Below, piece after piece: positions 56,536 to 64,000 of a stretch of 64,000 bases of DNA. Position numbers and translations under genes: made by a program. The stretch is from positions 52,861-116,860 of the forward strand of contig CADCDK010000006.1 of NCBI GenBank assembly GCA_902800185.1, read 5' to 3'. The notes under the pieces are model-generated. The model did no database searches. It saw nothing but the letters and a program-made list of their open reading frames with translations, and had not been told where the DNA came from. How positions within the stretch are numbered: the stretch's first letter is position 1; each line of letters opens with the position of its first letter. This stretch comes from an uncultured Prevotellaceae bacterium (lineage in GTDB: Bacteria > Bacteroidota > Bacteroidia > Bacteroidales > Bacteroidaceae).

Positions 56536-57282
56536 ATGTTTATCACTAAAGCACTACAGACCTTCGGGCGTTATATCATGCTAATGGGCCGCACTTTCTC
56601 GCGACCTGAACGCTTCCGTATGTTCTGGAAACAATACGTCAAGGAGATGTCGCAACTGGGCATCGACTCCATTGGCATCGTCTTACTTATCTCGTTCTTT
56701 ATCGGTGCCGTCATCTGCATTCAGATCAAGGTGAACATCCAGAGCCCGTGGATGCCGAGATGGGTATCAGGCTACACCACGCGAGAAATCATGCTGCTGG
56801 AGTTCTCGTCGAGCATCATGTGTCTCATCCTTTCCGGAAAGGTGGGCTCGAACATAGCCTCGGAACTGGGAACCATGCGTGTCACACAACAGATTGACGC
56901 GCTGGAAATCATGGGCGTGAACTCTGCCTCACACCTCATCCTTCCAAAGATTCTCGGACTGGTCACCATCATGCCTATCTTGGTGGTATTCTCTTCAACG
57001 ATGGGTATCTTCGGAGCCTATGGAACGGCCTATATTGGGCACATTCTCTCCGCCGAAGACCTGACATTAGGACTGCAACACTCGTTCAAGGAGTGGTTCG
57101 TGTATATGAGCATCATCAAGAGCCTGTGCTTCGCCTTCATCATCGCCAGCGTCAGTTCCTTCTTCGGCTACACCGTTGAGGGCGGCAGTGTCGAAGTTGG
57201 CAAGGCCTCCACCGATGCGGTAGTCTGCTCTTCGGTGCTCATCCTCTTTTCCGATGTTTTCCTAACACAACTGCTCTCATGA
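56536..57282 (+). CDS. mlaE: MlaE-type lipid ABC transporter permease
   Basis: A 248-residue membrane protein with about six helices and MlaE-family motifs (SGKVGSNIASELGTMRVTQQ, QIDALEIMGVN). MlaE with MlaF forms the inner-membrane pump that moves phospholipids between membranes in Gram-negatives. The start at 56536 (MFITKALQTFGRY) fits the promoter. The gene overlaps mlaF by 4 bases (ATGA). The substrate-binding MlaD is not in this window. Confidence 0.92.
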   Translation: MFITKALQTFGRYIMLMGRTFSRPERFRMFWKQYVKEMSQLGIDSIGIVLLISFFIGAVICIQIKVNIQSPWMPRWVSGYTTREIMLLEFSSSIMCLILSGKVGSNIASELGTMRVTQQIDALEIMGVNSASHLILPKILGLVTIMPILVVFSSTMGIFGAYGTAYIGHILSAEDLTLGLQHSFKEWFVYMSIIKSLCFAFIIASVSSFFGYTVEGGSVEVGKASTDAVVCSSVLILFSDVFLTQLLS

Positions 57283-58055
57283 TTGAAGTCAAGAACCTTT
57301 ATAAGTCTTTTGGGGACAAGGAAGTCCTGCACAATATCAACACGGTGTTCGAGGATGGCAAGACCAACCTGATTATCGGGCAAAGCGGCTCGGGTAAGAC
57401 GGTCTTGATGAAGAACCTGGTGGGACTGCTCAACCCCACCAGGGGAGAAGTGCTCTATGACGGACGTGACTTCGTCCGCATGAGCAAGAAAGAGCGGGTG
57501 ATGATGCGCCGCGAGATGGGTATGATTTTCCAGAGCGCAGCTCTCTTCGACTCACTCTCAGTGCTTGAGAACGTGATGTTCCCGCTCGACATGTTTTCCG
57601 ACAAGAACCTGCGCGACCGCAAACGGAGAGCCATGGAATGCTTGGACCGTGTCAATTTGGTGGGAGCCGAGGAGAAGTTCCCTGCGGAGATTTCCGGCGG
57701 TATGCAAAAGCGTGTCGCCATCGCCCGCGCCATCGTGCTCAACCCGAAGTATCTCTTCTGCGATGAACCCAACAGCGGACTCGACCCGAAAACCAGCCTT
57801 GTCATTGACAAACTGCTTTCGGACATCACACACGACTTCCACATCACGACCATTATCAATACCCATGACATGAACTCCGTCATGGGTATCGGTGAAAGTA
57901 TCAATTTTATTTATCAGGGGAATCTTGACTGGAAGGGAGTGAGTGCAGACATCATGAACTCACCCAATGAACGGCTCACCGATTTCATCTTCGCTTCCGA
58001 TCTACTCAAGGAAATGCGGGCGGTGGTTAGGAAAGAGAAAAACAAAAACTCCTAA
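57279..58055 (+). CDS. mlaF: MlaF-type lipid ABC transporter ATPase
   Basis: A 258-residue ABC ATPase. Walker A is GQSGSGKT at residues 34-41, the signature ISGGMQKRVAIARA and Walker B YLFCDEPNSGLDP. The signature and the short C-terminus ending in a basic segment fit MlaF. The start overlaps the mlaE stop, so the two are coupled. It is convergent with the lipoprotein gene downstream. Confidence 0.92.
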   Translation: MIEVKNLYKSFGDKEVLHNINTVFEDGKTNLIIGQSGSGKTVLMKNLVGLLNPTRGEVLYDGRDFVRMSKKERVMMRREMGMIFQSAALFDSLSVLENVMFPLDMFSDKNLRDRKRRAMECLDRVNLVGAEEKFPAEISGGMQKRVAIARAIVLNPKYLFCDEPNSGLDPKTSLVIDKLLSDITHDFHITTIINTHDMNSVMGIGESINFIYQGNLDWKGVSADIMNSPNERLTDFIFASDLLKEMRAVVRKEKNKNS

Positions 58056-58077
58056 CTCCTCATTCCACATTCCTCAT

Positions 58078-58470
58078 TTATCGCATATACCACAAGCCCT
58101 TGTGCTCGACCATCGGGACAAGGGTTTCTTCGTTGGTAGAGTCGCCATAGACAAAGACCATGAAGACATTGGCTGTGTGCTGCACGGTATCAGCCTTACA
58201 GTTTGCCACACGCACCTCACGAATACCTTGATGTTCACGCTTCTGCTGCAACATGAACATTTTGGCGTTCACGATCAACTGTTCACGGTATTCGTCTGAG
58301 ACAGAGTCGGAATAATAGTGTCCATCTACCCATGCGTCGTATTTGCCTTCCAGCAAATAATCGTAATACTGTTTGGCTGTCTTCCCTGCCACTTCACTGG
58401 GGTCTTTCTCGGAACAACACACAAGTCCCAGTGCCACGAAAAAGGTAAATAACACCGGCAGTAACCGCAT
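58078..58470 (-). CDS. Small lipoprotein of unknown function (DUF4878-like)
   Basis: A 130-residue predicted lipoprotein: signal MRLLPVLFTFFVALGLVC with the lipobox LGLVC. The mature part (KTAKQYYDYLLEGKYDAWV) resembles a small NTF2-like/DUF4878 domain, which usually lies in the periplasm. A start at 58512 would add 14 residues and also keeps the signal; it lies 17 bases after der. As the last gene of the fabH-era-der group it may be translated from the der transcript. Its function is not evident. Confidence 0.65.
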   Translation of the reverse strand: MRLLPVLFTFFVALGLVCCSEKDPSEVAGKTAKQYYDYLLEGKYDAWVDGHYYSDSVSDEYREQLIVNAKMFMLQQKREHQGIREVRVANCKADTVQHTANVFMVFVYGDSTNEETLVPMVEHKGLWYMR

Positions 58471-58529
58471 CGCTCTATAACTAAAGATACCTTTTAAAAA
58501 CATATACATCAAACTCCCTTTCTCCCGAT

Positions 58530-59843
58530 CTACTTCTGTCGAATAAACACATGAATGGGACAGCCCGTCATCTGCCAGTTCTCGCGAATCTTGTTCTCAA
58601 GGAAACGGCGATAAGGCTCCTTCACATACTGCGGTAGGTTGGCATAGAACACGAAAGAAGGAATTTGCGTGTTTGGCAGCTGAGAGCAGTACTTAATCTT
58701 GATATACTTACCCTTGATGCTGGGTGGTGGGAATGCTTCGATCAGCGGCAACATCACCTCGTTCAACTTCGTGGTACCCACACGTGCCGTGCGATTCAGA
58801 TACACCTGCTTGGCTGTCTCCAACACTTTAAAGATGCGCTGTTTGGTCAAGGCAGAGGCAAAGATGATGGGGAAGTCCACAAACGGAGCCATACGCTCAC
58901 GGATGGCATTCTCGAAGGTCTTGATGGAAATCTGCGACTTGTCCTCTACCAAATCCCACTTGTTCACCACCACCACGAGACTCTTGTTGTTCTTCTGGAT
59001 GAGTTGGAAAATGTTCATGTCCTGCGACTCGATACCGCGGGTGGCATCAATCATGAGAATACAGACATCAGAGTTCTCAATAGCACGAATGGAGCGCATG
59101 ACACTATAGAACTCCAGGTCTTCCGTTACCTTGTTCTTGCGGCGTATGCCAGCAGTGTCAACCAGATAGAAGTCAAAGCCGAACTTATTGTAACGGGTAT
59201 AGATGGAGTCACGCGTCGTACCGGCAATCTCGGTCACAATGTTGCGATCCTCACCAATGAAGGCATTGATAATGCTCGACTTTCCGGCATTGGGACGCCC
59301 CACAACAGCAAAACGCGGAATGCCATCCTCAAGCAATTCACCAGAAGTCTTGGGCAGACGTCCGACAACGATATCAAGCAAGTCACCCGTTCCACTGCCC
59401 GTAGCAGCGCTGACAGGCATTGGATCTCCCAATCCAAGTCGATAGAAGTCATACTGATAATAGAGGTCTTTTCCGTCATCGGCTTTATTGGCAACCAGAA
59501 TCACGGGAAGCTTCGCACGACGAAGGATCTGAGCCACGTCCACATCCAGATCGGTAACACCATTCTTGATATCAACGAGGAAAAGCACCAGGTCGGCCTC
59601 CTCTGTCGCCACAAGCACCTGCTTGCGAATTTCTTCCTCGAAAATATCATCGGAGTTCACAACCCAACCACCAGTATCTACTACAGAGAACTCGCGGCCA
59701 CACCATTCGCACTTCCCATACTGCCGGTCACGCGTGGTGCCTGCCTGGTCGCTGACAATGGCCTGACGACTGTTGGTCAGACGGTTAAACAAGGTGGACT
59801 TTCCTACATTCGGACGCCCAACAATGGCTACTAAATTTCCCAT
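58530..59843 (-). CDS. der: GTPase Der (EngA), ribosome assembly
   Basis: A 437-residue protein with two tandem G domains. The first P-loop is GRPNVGKS at residues 9-16 with DTGGW and NKADD; the second is GRPNAGKSS near residue 183 with DTAGI and NKWD. A C-terminal KH-like domain follows. Der acts in 50S maturation. An extra CEWC pair (near residue 49) is of uncertain meaning. It has its own -7 box at 59862-59869 with a 12-base leader. Confidence 0.96.
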   Translation of the reverse strand: MGNLVAIVGRPNVGKSTLFNRLTNSRQAIVSDQAGTTRDRQYGKCEWCGREFSVVDTGGWVVNSDDIFEEEIRKQVLVATEEADLVLFLVDIKNGVTDLDVDVAQILRRAKLPVILVANKADDGKDLYYQYDFYRLGLGDPMPVSAATGSGTGDLLDIVVGRLPKTSGELLEDGIPRFAVVGRPNAGKSSIINAFIGEDRNIVTEIAGTTRDSIYTRYNKFGFDFYLVDTAGIRRKNKVTEDLEFYSVMRSIRAIENSDVCILMIDATRGIESQDMNIFQLIQKNNKSLVVVVNKWDLVEDKSQISIKTFENAIRERMAPFVDFPIIFASALTKQRIFKVLETAKQVYLNRTARVGTTKLNEVMLPLIEAFPPPSIKGKYIKIKYCSQLPNTQIPSFVFYANLPQYVKEPYRRFLENKIRENWQMTGCPIHVFIRQK

Positions 59844-59861
59844 AATGCGTTATTTTGGTTG

Positions 59862-59869
59862 CAAAGATA
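59862..59869 (-). promoter_or_regulatory. -7 box for der (TATCTTTG)
   Basis: TATCTTTGC lies between era and der on the reverse strand, so der can be transcribed separately from the fabH-era operon. Confidence 0.55.
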
Positions 59870-59896
59870 CGAAAAAAACATGGTGGAGGAACACAA

Positions 59897-60814
59897 CTAA
59901 TCAGGATTATATCCAAAATTGTTGAGCTCGCGCTGGTTATTGCGCCAATCCTTATCCACTTTCACAAAGGTCTCAAGATTAATCTTCTTGCCGAAGAATT
60001 TCTCCAACGCCTTCCTGCTCTCCTGCCCCACCTTCTTGAGGGCCACACCCTGATGGCCGATGATAATGCCTTTCTGCGACTCACGCTCTACATAGATGAC
60101 AGCATGGATGTCAATGCGCTGCTCCGCTTCCTTGAAACTATCCACGCTCACCTCTACGCTGTAAGGTATCTCCTTGTCATAGTAAAGGAGAATTTTCTCA
60201 CGAATAATCTCCGAAACAAAGAAACGGGCGGGCTTGTCGGTCAACTGTTCCTTGTCGAAATATGGGGGGGAGTCGGGCAACAGCTCCTTGATACGTTTCA
60301 GAAGCATGTCAACACCGAACTTGTTCTTGGCAGAGATGGGCAGAATCTCTGCATTGGGCAGCAACGTATGCCATCTGTCCACAATGTCAGAAAGCCGCTG
60401 CTGGCTATTCTCCTGACTCTTGCTCTTTGCTCCTTGCCCTCCAAGTTCATCAATCTTGTTGATCAGCAGCAGCACGGGAATCTTCATTTTCTGCACCTTT
60501 TCCAAGAAATCCATGTTCTTTTCTGGATTTTCTATGACATCGGTGACATAGAGCAACACGTCGGCATCAGCCAAAGCCGACTCCGAGAAGGCAAGCATCA
60601 TCTCCTGCATTTTGTAGTTAGGTTTCAGTACACCGGGGGTGTCTGAGAATACAATCTGCACATCATCGGTATTGACAATACCCATGATACGATGGCGCGT
60701 AGTCTGTGCCTTGAAGGTAGCAATTGAAATACGCTCACCAACCAACTGGTTCATGAGCGTACTTTTACCTACATTGGGATTTCCTACGATATTTACAAAA
60801 CCTGCTTTGTGCAT
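59897..60814 (-). CDS. era: GTPase Era
   Basis: A 305-residue GTPase. P-loop GNPNVGKS at residues 11-18, switch DTPGV and LLINKIDEL; the C-terminal KH domain (GIIIGHQGVALKKVGQESR) binds 16S rRNA for 30S assembly. It lies 9 bases downstream of fabH. The 53 bases to der contain the der promoter. Confidence 0.96.
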   Translation of the reverse strand: MHKAGFVNIVGNPNVGKSTLMNQLVGERISIATFKAQTTRHRIMGIVNTDDVQIVFSDTPGVLKPNYKMQEMMLAFSESALADADVLLYVTDVIENPEKNMDFLEKVQKMKIPVLLLINKIDELGGQGAKSKSQENSQQRLSDIVDRWHTLLPNAEILPISAKNKFGVDMLLKRIKELLPDSPPYFDKEQLTDKPARFFVSEIIREKILLYYDKEIPYSVEVSVDSFKEAEQRIDIHAVIYVERESQKGIIIGHQGVALKKVGQESRKALEKFFGKKINLETFVKVDKDWRNNQRELNNFGYNPD

Positions 60815-60823
60815 ATAGCTGTC

Positions 60824-61840
60824 TTACCGTTTAGCCATTTCAGCCCCGTCATAGGCCCATTTATAATATGAAGCACCATGGGCGAAGCCTGCACCGAAAG
60901 CTGTGAAGATGATGTTGTCACCTTTCTTGAGATTAGCCTCATGATCCCACATGGCAAGGGGAATAGTTGCTGCGCTGGTGTTACCATAGTGCTCAATGTT
61001 GACGACAATCTTCTCCATCGGCAGGTTGACACGCTTGGCCACAGCCTCAATGATGCGATAGTTGGCCTCGTGGGGAATCACCCAATTCACGTCTTCGTTG
61101 GTCAGACCATTCCGACTGAGTACCTCAAGGACGTCATCTCCCATGTTGGTAACAGCATAGCGGAAGACGGTACGTCCTTCCTGATAAACGTAGTGAAGAC
61201 GATGGTCAACAGTGAAACGGGAGGGAGGACAAACAGAACCGCCACCTTTCATGTGGAGGAACGGAAGGCCCTTCCCATCGGTACGGAAGAATGCGTCCTG
61301 AGCACCTACTCCTTCCTCCTCGGTTGCTTCCAAGAGCACCGCACCAGCACCGTCGCCAAAGAGTACACAGGTCTGACGGTCGGTATAATCGGTAACCGAC
61401 GACATCTTGTCTGCTCCGATAACGATGATCTTCTTGCAACGTCCGCATTTAATCATCGAAGCTGCCAAGTCAAGGGTGTACATGAAACCTGCACAAGCGG
61501 CGGAAGTATCCATCGCAAATGCATTCTTCAGTCCCAGCTTGCCCAGAACGATGGAGGCGGTTGAGGGGAATTTGTAGTCTGGTGTCGTTGTAGCGAGCAT
61601 CACAGCATCAATGGTATCAGGATCAACACCCGTCTTACGCAGAAGTTGTTTTGCGGCTTTACGGGCCAAATAGCTCGTACCCAAACCTTCTTCGGTAAGG
61701 ATGTGGCGTTCCTTGATACCAACACGCGTGGTAATCCACTCGTCGGTGGTGTCAACCATGCGAGACAACTCCTCGTTATTGAGAATGTAATCAGGCACGT
61801 AACCACCAACACCTGTGATTATCGCATTGATTTTTCCCAT
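60824..61840 (-). CDS. fabH: 3-oxoacyl-ACP synthase III
   Basis: A 338-residue KAS III. The catalytic triad is Cys116 in DTSAACAGFMYTLD, His257 in VIPHEANYRI and Asn287 in EHYGNTSAAT. It starts type II fatty acid synthesis with acetyl-CoA or a branched primer and malonyl-ACP; the primer preference cannot be read. It lies 6 bases after rpmF, the order plsX-less rpmF-fabH-era seen here being typical of Bacteroidetes. Confidence 0.95.
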   Translation of the reverse strand: MGKINAIITGVGGYVPDYILNNEELSRMVDTTDEWITTRVGIKERHILTEEGLGTSYLARKAAKQLLRKTGVDPDTIDAVMLATTTPDYKFPSTASIVLGKLGLKNAFAMDTSAACAGFMYTLDLAASMIKCGRCKKIIVIGADKMSSVTDYTDRQTCVLFGDGAGAVLLEATEEEGVGAQDAFFRTDGKGLPFLHMKGGGSVCPPSRFTVDHRLHYVYQEGRTVFRYAVTNMGDDVLEVLSRNGLTNEDVNWVIPHEANYRIIEAVAKRVNLPMEKIVVNIEHYGNTSAATIPLAMWDHEANLKKGDNIIFTAFGAGFAHGASYYKWAYDGAEMAKR

Positions 61841-61846
61841 TGACTA

Positions 61847-62032
61847 TTATTCAACAGTTTCCTTGATGATGGCAACCTTGCCTCTGTAGTATCCGCAAGT
61901 GGGGCATACGGTGTGATATACATAGTAAGCACCACAGTTAGGACATACAGCCAGCGTAGGAGCTACAGCTTTATCATGTGTTCTTCTTTTAAGTGTACGA
62001 GTCTTTGACTGTCTTCTTTTAGGATGTGCCAT
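61847..62032 (-). CDS. rpmF: 50S ribosomal protein L32
   Basis: A 61-residue protein (MAHPKRRQSKTRTLKRRTHD) with a four-Cys zinc ribbon (CPNCGAYYVYHTVCPTCGYY). It lies 24 bases after the DUF177 gene, a neighbourhood conserved in many bacteria. Confidence 0.97.
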   Translation of the reverse strand: MAHPKRRQSKTRTLKRRTHDKAVAPTLAVCPNCGAYYVYHTVCPTCGYYRGKVAIIKETVE

Positions 62033-62056
62033 AATTCTTATTAATTTTTTTGATTC

Positions 62057-62569
62057 TTAAATTTTTAAATTCTTCAGTTTTTCCCAGCGCGGGTCAACAG
62101 CCTTCGTCTCTTCCTCTTCGCTGCTTCGGGCAGCGCTGTGCTCAGAGAGCATCTTACTCATCGCAGGGTTGCATTTTCCAGGTGCATGCACGTGCTTGAT
62201 GGGAATGGCAAGGGCTATAAACTCGTAGATGAGCCATGCCGTGTCGAGTATTCCTTCGTTCTCGTCAACGGTCACAGTATCATCATTGTCACTATAGGCA
62301 GTTCCAAGTTTCACCAAGATCCGGTTGTCCGTCTCTATGGGTTGCGACATGTCATCAAGACACAAGTCGCAGGGTATGTACACGACACCCTCCGTATGGA
62401 AGCGGAACTCGAAGCCGGCAATCGTTTTCTCTATGTCAAGCCGCACTTGCAGTTTCCCTCTTCTCACGTCGGGGGCATCAATCACCTCAAAGAACCTGTC
62501 GTCAATGCTAAACTCAAGCGTCGTAACGCCCTCGCCCAGCTGCTCCAGATCTATCTTAAAGGTATCCAT
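62057..62569 (-). CDS. DUF177 (YceD) family protein
   Basis: A 170-residue YceD-type protein with the family's conserved Cys pair (YIPCDLCLDDM) and a Lys/Glu-rich C-terminus. In other bacteria it is linked to 23S rRNA accumulation. The start at 62569 (MDTFKIDLEQL) is preferred because the -7 box at 62586-62593 predicts transcription beginning just before it. It heads the DUF177-rpmF-fabH-era operon. Confidence 0.85.
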   Translation of the reverse strand: MDTFKIDLEQLGEGVTTLEFSIDDRFFEVIDAPDVRRGKLQVRLDIEKTIAGFEFRFHTEGVVYIPCDLCLDDMSQPIETDNRILVKLGTAYSDNDDTVTVDENEGILDTAWLIYEFIALAIPIKHVHAPGKCNPAMSKMLSEHSAARSSEEEETKAVDPRWEKLKNLKI

Positions 62570-62585
62570 ACTACACATTGGGCTG

Positions 62586-62593
62586 CAAAGTTA
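62586..62593 (-). promoter_or_regulatory. -7 box for DUF177-rpmF-fabH (TAACTTTG)
   Basis: TAACTTTGC on the reverse strand predicts a start near 62579, a leader of roughly ten bases. Confidence 0.5.
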
Positions 62594-62645
62594 CGAATAA
62601 ATGGGGAAATAACAAAGAAAAGTGTTCTTTTTTTAATCCAAAACG

Positions 62646-63821
62646 TCAGTCATGCCTGTCAATGGGAAGCTCGATGCGGAACGTGGTGCCGTGTCCAACT
62701 TCCGAAGATTTCACCCAAATACGTCCATGGTGATACTCTTCGACAATACGCTTGGCCAACGACAGCCCCAGTCCCCAGCCTCGCTGCTTCGTCGTGAAGC
62801 CTGGCGTGAACACGCTATTCAAATCCTTTTTCTTGATACCCTTACCCGTATCGCTTACTTCTATAATAGCGCGCTGTCCTGTTTTCTCCACATGCAGCGT
62901 GATAGTCCCTTCGCCCTCCATGGCATCAACGGCGTTTTTCGAAAGATTCTCTATCACCCACTCGAAAAGCGAGGCATTGATAGGCACAACCACATCTTCT
63001 GCGGGAAATTCTTTCACCATCAGCACCTTACTTGACGTACGACGGTCCATGTAGTCAATCACGTGATCCATCACCTCATTCAGACTCGAAGGAACAGGCT
63101 CTGGCAACGAACCAATCTTGGAAAAACGGTCAGCTATCAGCTGTAGGCGTTTCACGTCCTTGTCCATCTCAGGGATGAGTTCATCCTGCGGATAATTCTC
63201 TTTCAGGATTTCAGTCCATGCCATCAGGCTTGAGATGGGTGTTCCCAATTGATGGGCGGTCTCTTTCGAGAGTCCTACCCAAACCTTGTTCTGCTCGGCT
63301 TTCTTCGAAGTGAGCAAAGCAAAGATGGCGATCACCACAAACAGCAAGACCACTCCCAACTGTATATAAGGATAGACAGCCAGACGCTTCAGCATAAGGG
63401 AATCATCATAACAAACATCGATGAAGTCATTACGTGTGGTCTCATCGAATCGGATACGGATGACACGGCCATCCTGACGCATCCGCTCACCAAGGGAGGT
63501 AAGCTCCTGCAGGCTATCGGCCGTGGTGTGACTGGTAAGACGAATATTACGATAAACCTGTACATTTCCTTTTGAGTCGAAAACAACAATGGGAATCGTT
63601 GTATTATCCTCTATCACCTTCAGAACAAGATTCATGCCTCCATCCTCGTTGTCGTCGTTCAAAGCACGCATCGCTTCTGCCCATATCTCCATTTTCTTGT
63701 GCTCCTCATCATAGAGGTCGCTCGTCAAGAAATGTGAAGCAACCAGCGAGGCAACGGCAATCACCACAGCCATCACCACCAGCAAGATCTTCACTTGTCG
63801 AATACGGTCAGTCCACTGCAT
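62646..63821 (-). CDS. Sensor histidine kinase
   Basis: A 391-residue kinase with membrane helices at about 12-31 and 154-171 flanking an extracytoplasmic sensor (about 33-150). The phosphorylation site is H190 in KETAHQLGTPISSL, the N box ENLSKNAVDA lies at 291-300, and the ATP lid has DTGKG (324-328) and GWGLGLS (348-354). No response regulator is adjacent: DUF177 lies downstream and an rRNA operon upstream, so it is an orphan kinase. The signal is unknown. Confidence 0.9.
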   Translation of the reverse strand: MQWTDRIRQVKILLVVMAVVIAVASLVASHFLTSDLYDEEHKKMEIWAEAMRALNDDNEDGGMNLVLKVIEDNTTIPIVVFDSKGNVQVYRNIRLTSHTTADSLQELTSLGERMRQDGRVIRIRFDETTRNDFIDVCYDDSLMLKRLAVYPYIQLGVVLLFVVIAIFALLTSKKAEQNKVWVGLSKETAHQLGTPISSLMAWTEILKENYPQDELIPEMDKDVKRLQLIADRFSKIGSLPEPVPSSLNEVMDHVIDYMDRRTSSKVLMVKEFPAEDVVVPINASLFEWVIENLSKNAVDAMEGEGTITLHVEKTGQRAIIEVSDTGKGIKKKDLNSVFTPGFTTKQRGWGLGLSLAKRIVEEYHHGRIWVKSSEVGHGTTFRIELPIDRHD

Positions 63822-63856
63822 AAATTCTTTGTATCTTCTTTAGTTCACAACAAACT

Positions 63857-63899
63857 AAAAACGGAAAACAGACAGCTTTATTGTCTGCTTTCCGTCTTT
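63857..63899. terminator. Hairpin with T-runs on both strands
   Basis: ACGGAAA-CAGACA and TGTCTG-TTTCCGT arms around a seven-base loop are followed by CTTTTT on the plus strand and TTTTTAG on the minus strand. It insulates the kinase gene from the rrn operon. Confidence 0.8.
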
Positions 63900-63905
63900 T
63901 TAAAA

Positions 63906-63942
63906 CAAAAAGGACCCTCTCACCTCTCTGGTGAAAGGGCCC
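63906..63942 (-). terminator. rrn operon terminator
   Basis: A 12-13-base-pair stem (GGGCCCTTTCACC / GGTGAGAGGGTCC, one wobble or mismatch region) with a five-base loop is followed by TTTTTGTTTT on the minus strand, directly downstream of the 5S gene. Confidence 0.9.
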
Positions 63943-63952
63943 ACGCTTCAAA

Positions 63953-64000
63953 GAAGGCGGCGACCTACTCTCCCGCATTGCATTGCAGTACCATCGGCGC
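63953..64000 (-). rRNA. rrf: 5S ribosomal RNA (3' end, partial)
   Basis: The reverse strand reads GATGGTACTGCAATGCAATG then CGGGAGAGTAGGTCGCCGCC, the characteristic 3' part of 5S rRNA. The gene runs off the right edge. The precise mature 3' end (around 63953-63957) is uncertain. Confidence 0.93.

Noticed and set aside
58665-58785. A separate small gene in the region of the der C-terminus.
   Set aside because: The frames there are shadows of the KH-like domain of der.

Overview
The window comes from a member of the Bacteroidales, most likely a Prevotella-type (Prevotellaceae) genome. Promoters have the Bacteroidetes sigma-ABfr form (TAnnTTTG, sometimes with TTTG about 19 bases upstream). Shine-Dalgarno sequences are mostly absent, and several start codons lie only 10-15 bases after the predicted transcription start. 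Secreted proteins carry GLUG, dockerin, cohesin-like and MBG modules with Bacteroidetes C-terminal sorting tails. Species cannot be named from the sequence alone.

Layout. 1-5465: the N-terminus of rplM (minus), then a plus-strand surface-polysaccharide operon: flippase, TagD-like cytidylyltransferase, SDR reductase, LicD-type phosphotransferase, sulfatase. 5474-20319: the minus-strand information-processing block rpsU - xer - hpf - tRNA-Thr(TGU)/Tyr/Gly/Thr(GGU) - tuf - tRNA-Trp - secE - nusG - rplKAJL - rpoBC. It has a clear promoter before the tRNAs and a putative attenuator between rplL and rpoB. 20361-28932: aminopeptidase P, a glycyl-radical enzyme of the 4-hydroxyproline dehydratase type with its activase, malate dehydrogenase, a DUF3737 protein and a PatB-type C-S lyase. 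28933-38269: the accessory region. It holds a remnant ATPase, a Y1 (HUH) transposase fused to a DprA-like domain, simple repeats, a translationally coupled pair of large secreted cohesin/dockerin/GLUG proteins preceded by a small ORF and a strongly structured leader or ncRNA, and about 1 kb of palindromes and short repeats. 38270-46423: kdtA, gltX, a PgpH-type c-di-AMP phosphodiesterase, and two convergent FadL/OmpP1 paralogues. 46472-55362: priA, a sialate lyase, recQ, clpX, clpP, tig. 55493-58055: lptB divergent from mlaE-mlaF. 58078-62593: the DUF177-rpmF-fabH-era-der operon with a terminal lipoprotein gene. 62646-64000: a sensor kinase, then terminators and the 3' end of a 5S rRNA gene, so an rrn operon enters from the right.

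How the genes work together. The left cluster probably decorates and exports a surface glycan. The central block is transcription and translation machinery in an ancient order. The GRE/activase pair suggests anaerobic amino-acid dehydration, and clpP-clpX with tig is a proteostasis set. The most unusual material is at 29-38 kb: a possible RAYT-like transposase with an extra DprA-like domain and a hexapeptide-repeat insert, many palindromes that could be its substrates or independent elements, and an RNA with mutually exclusive pairings just upstream of the cohesin/dockerin operon.
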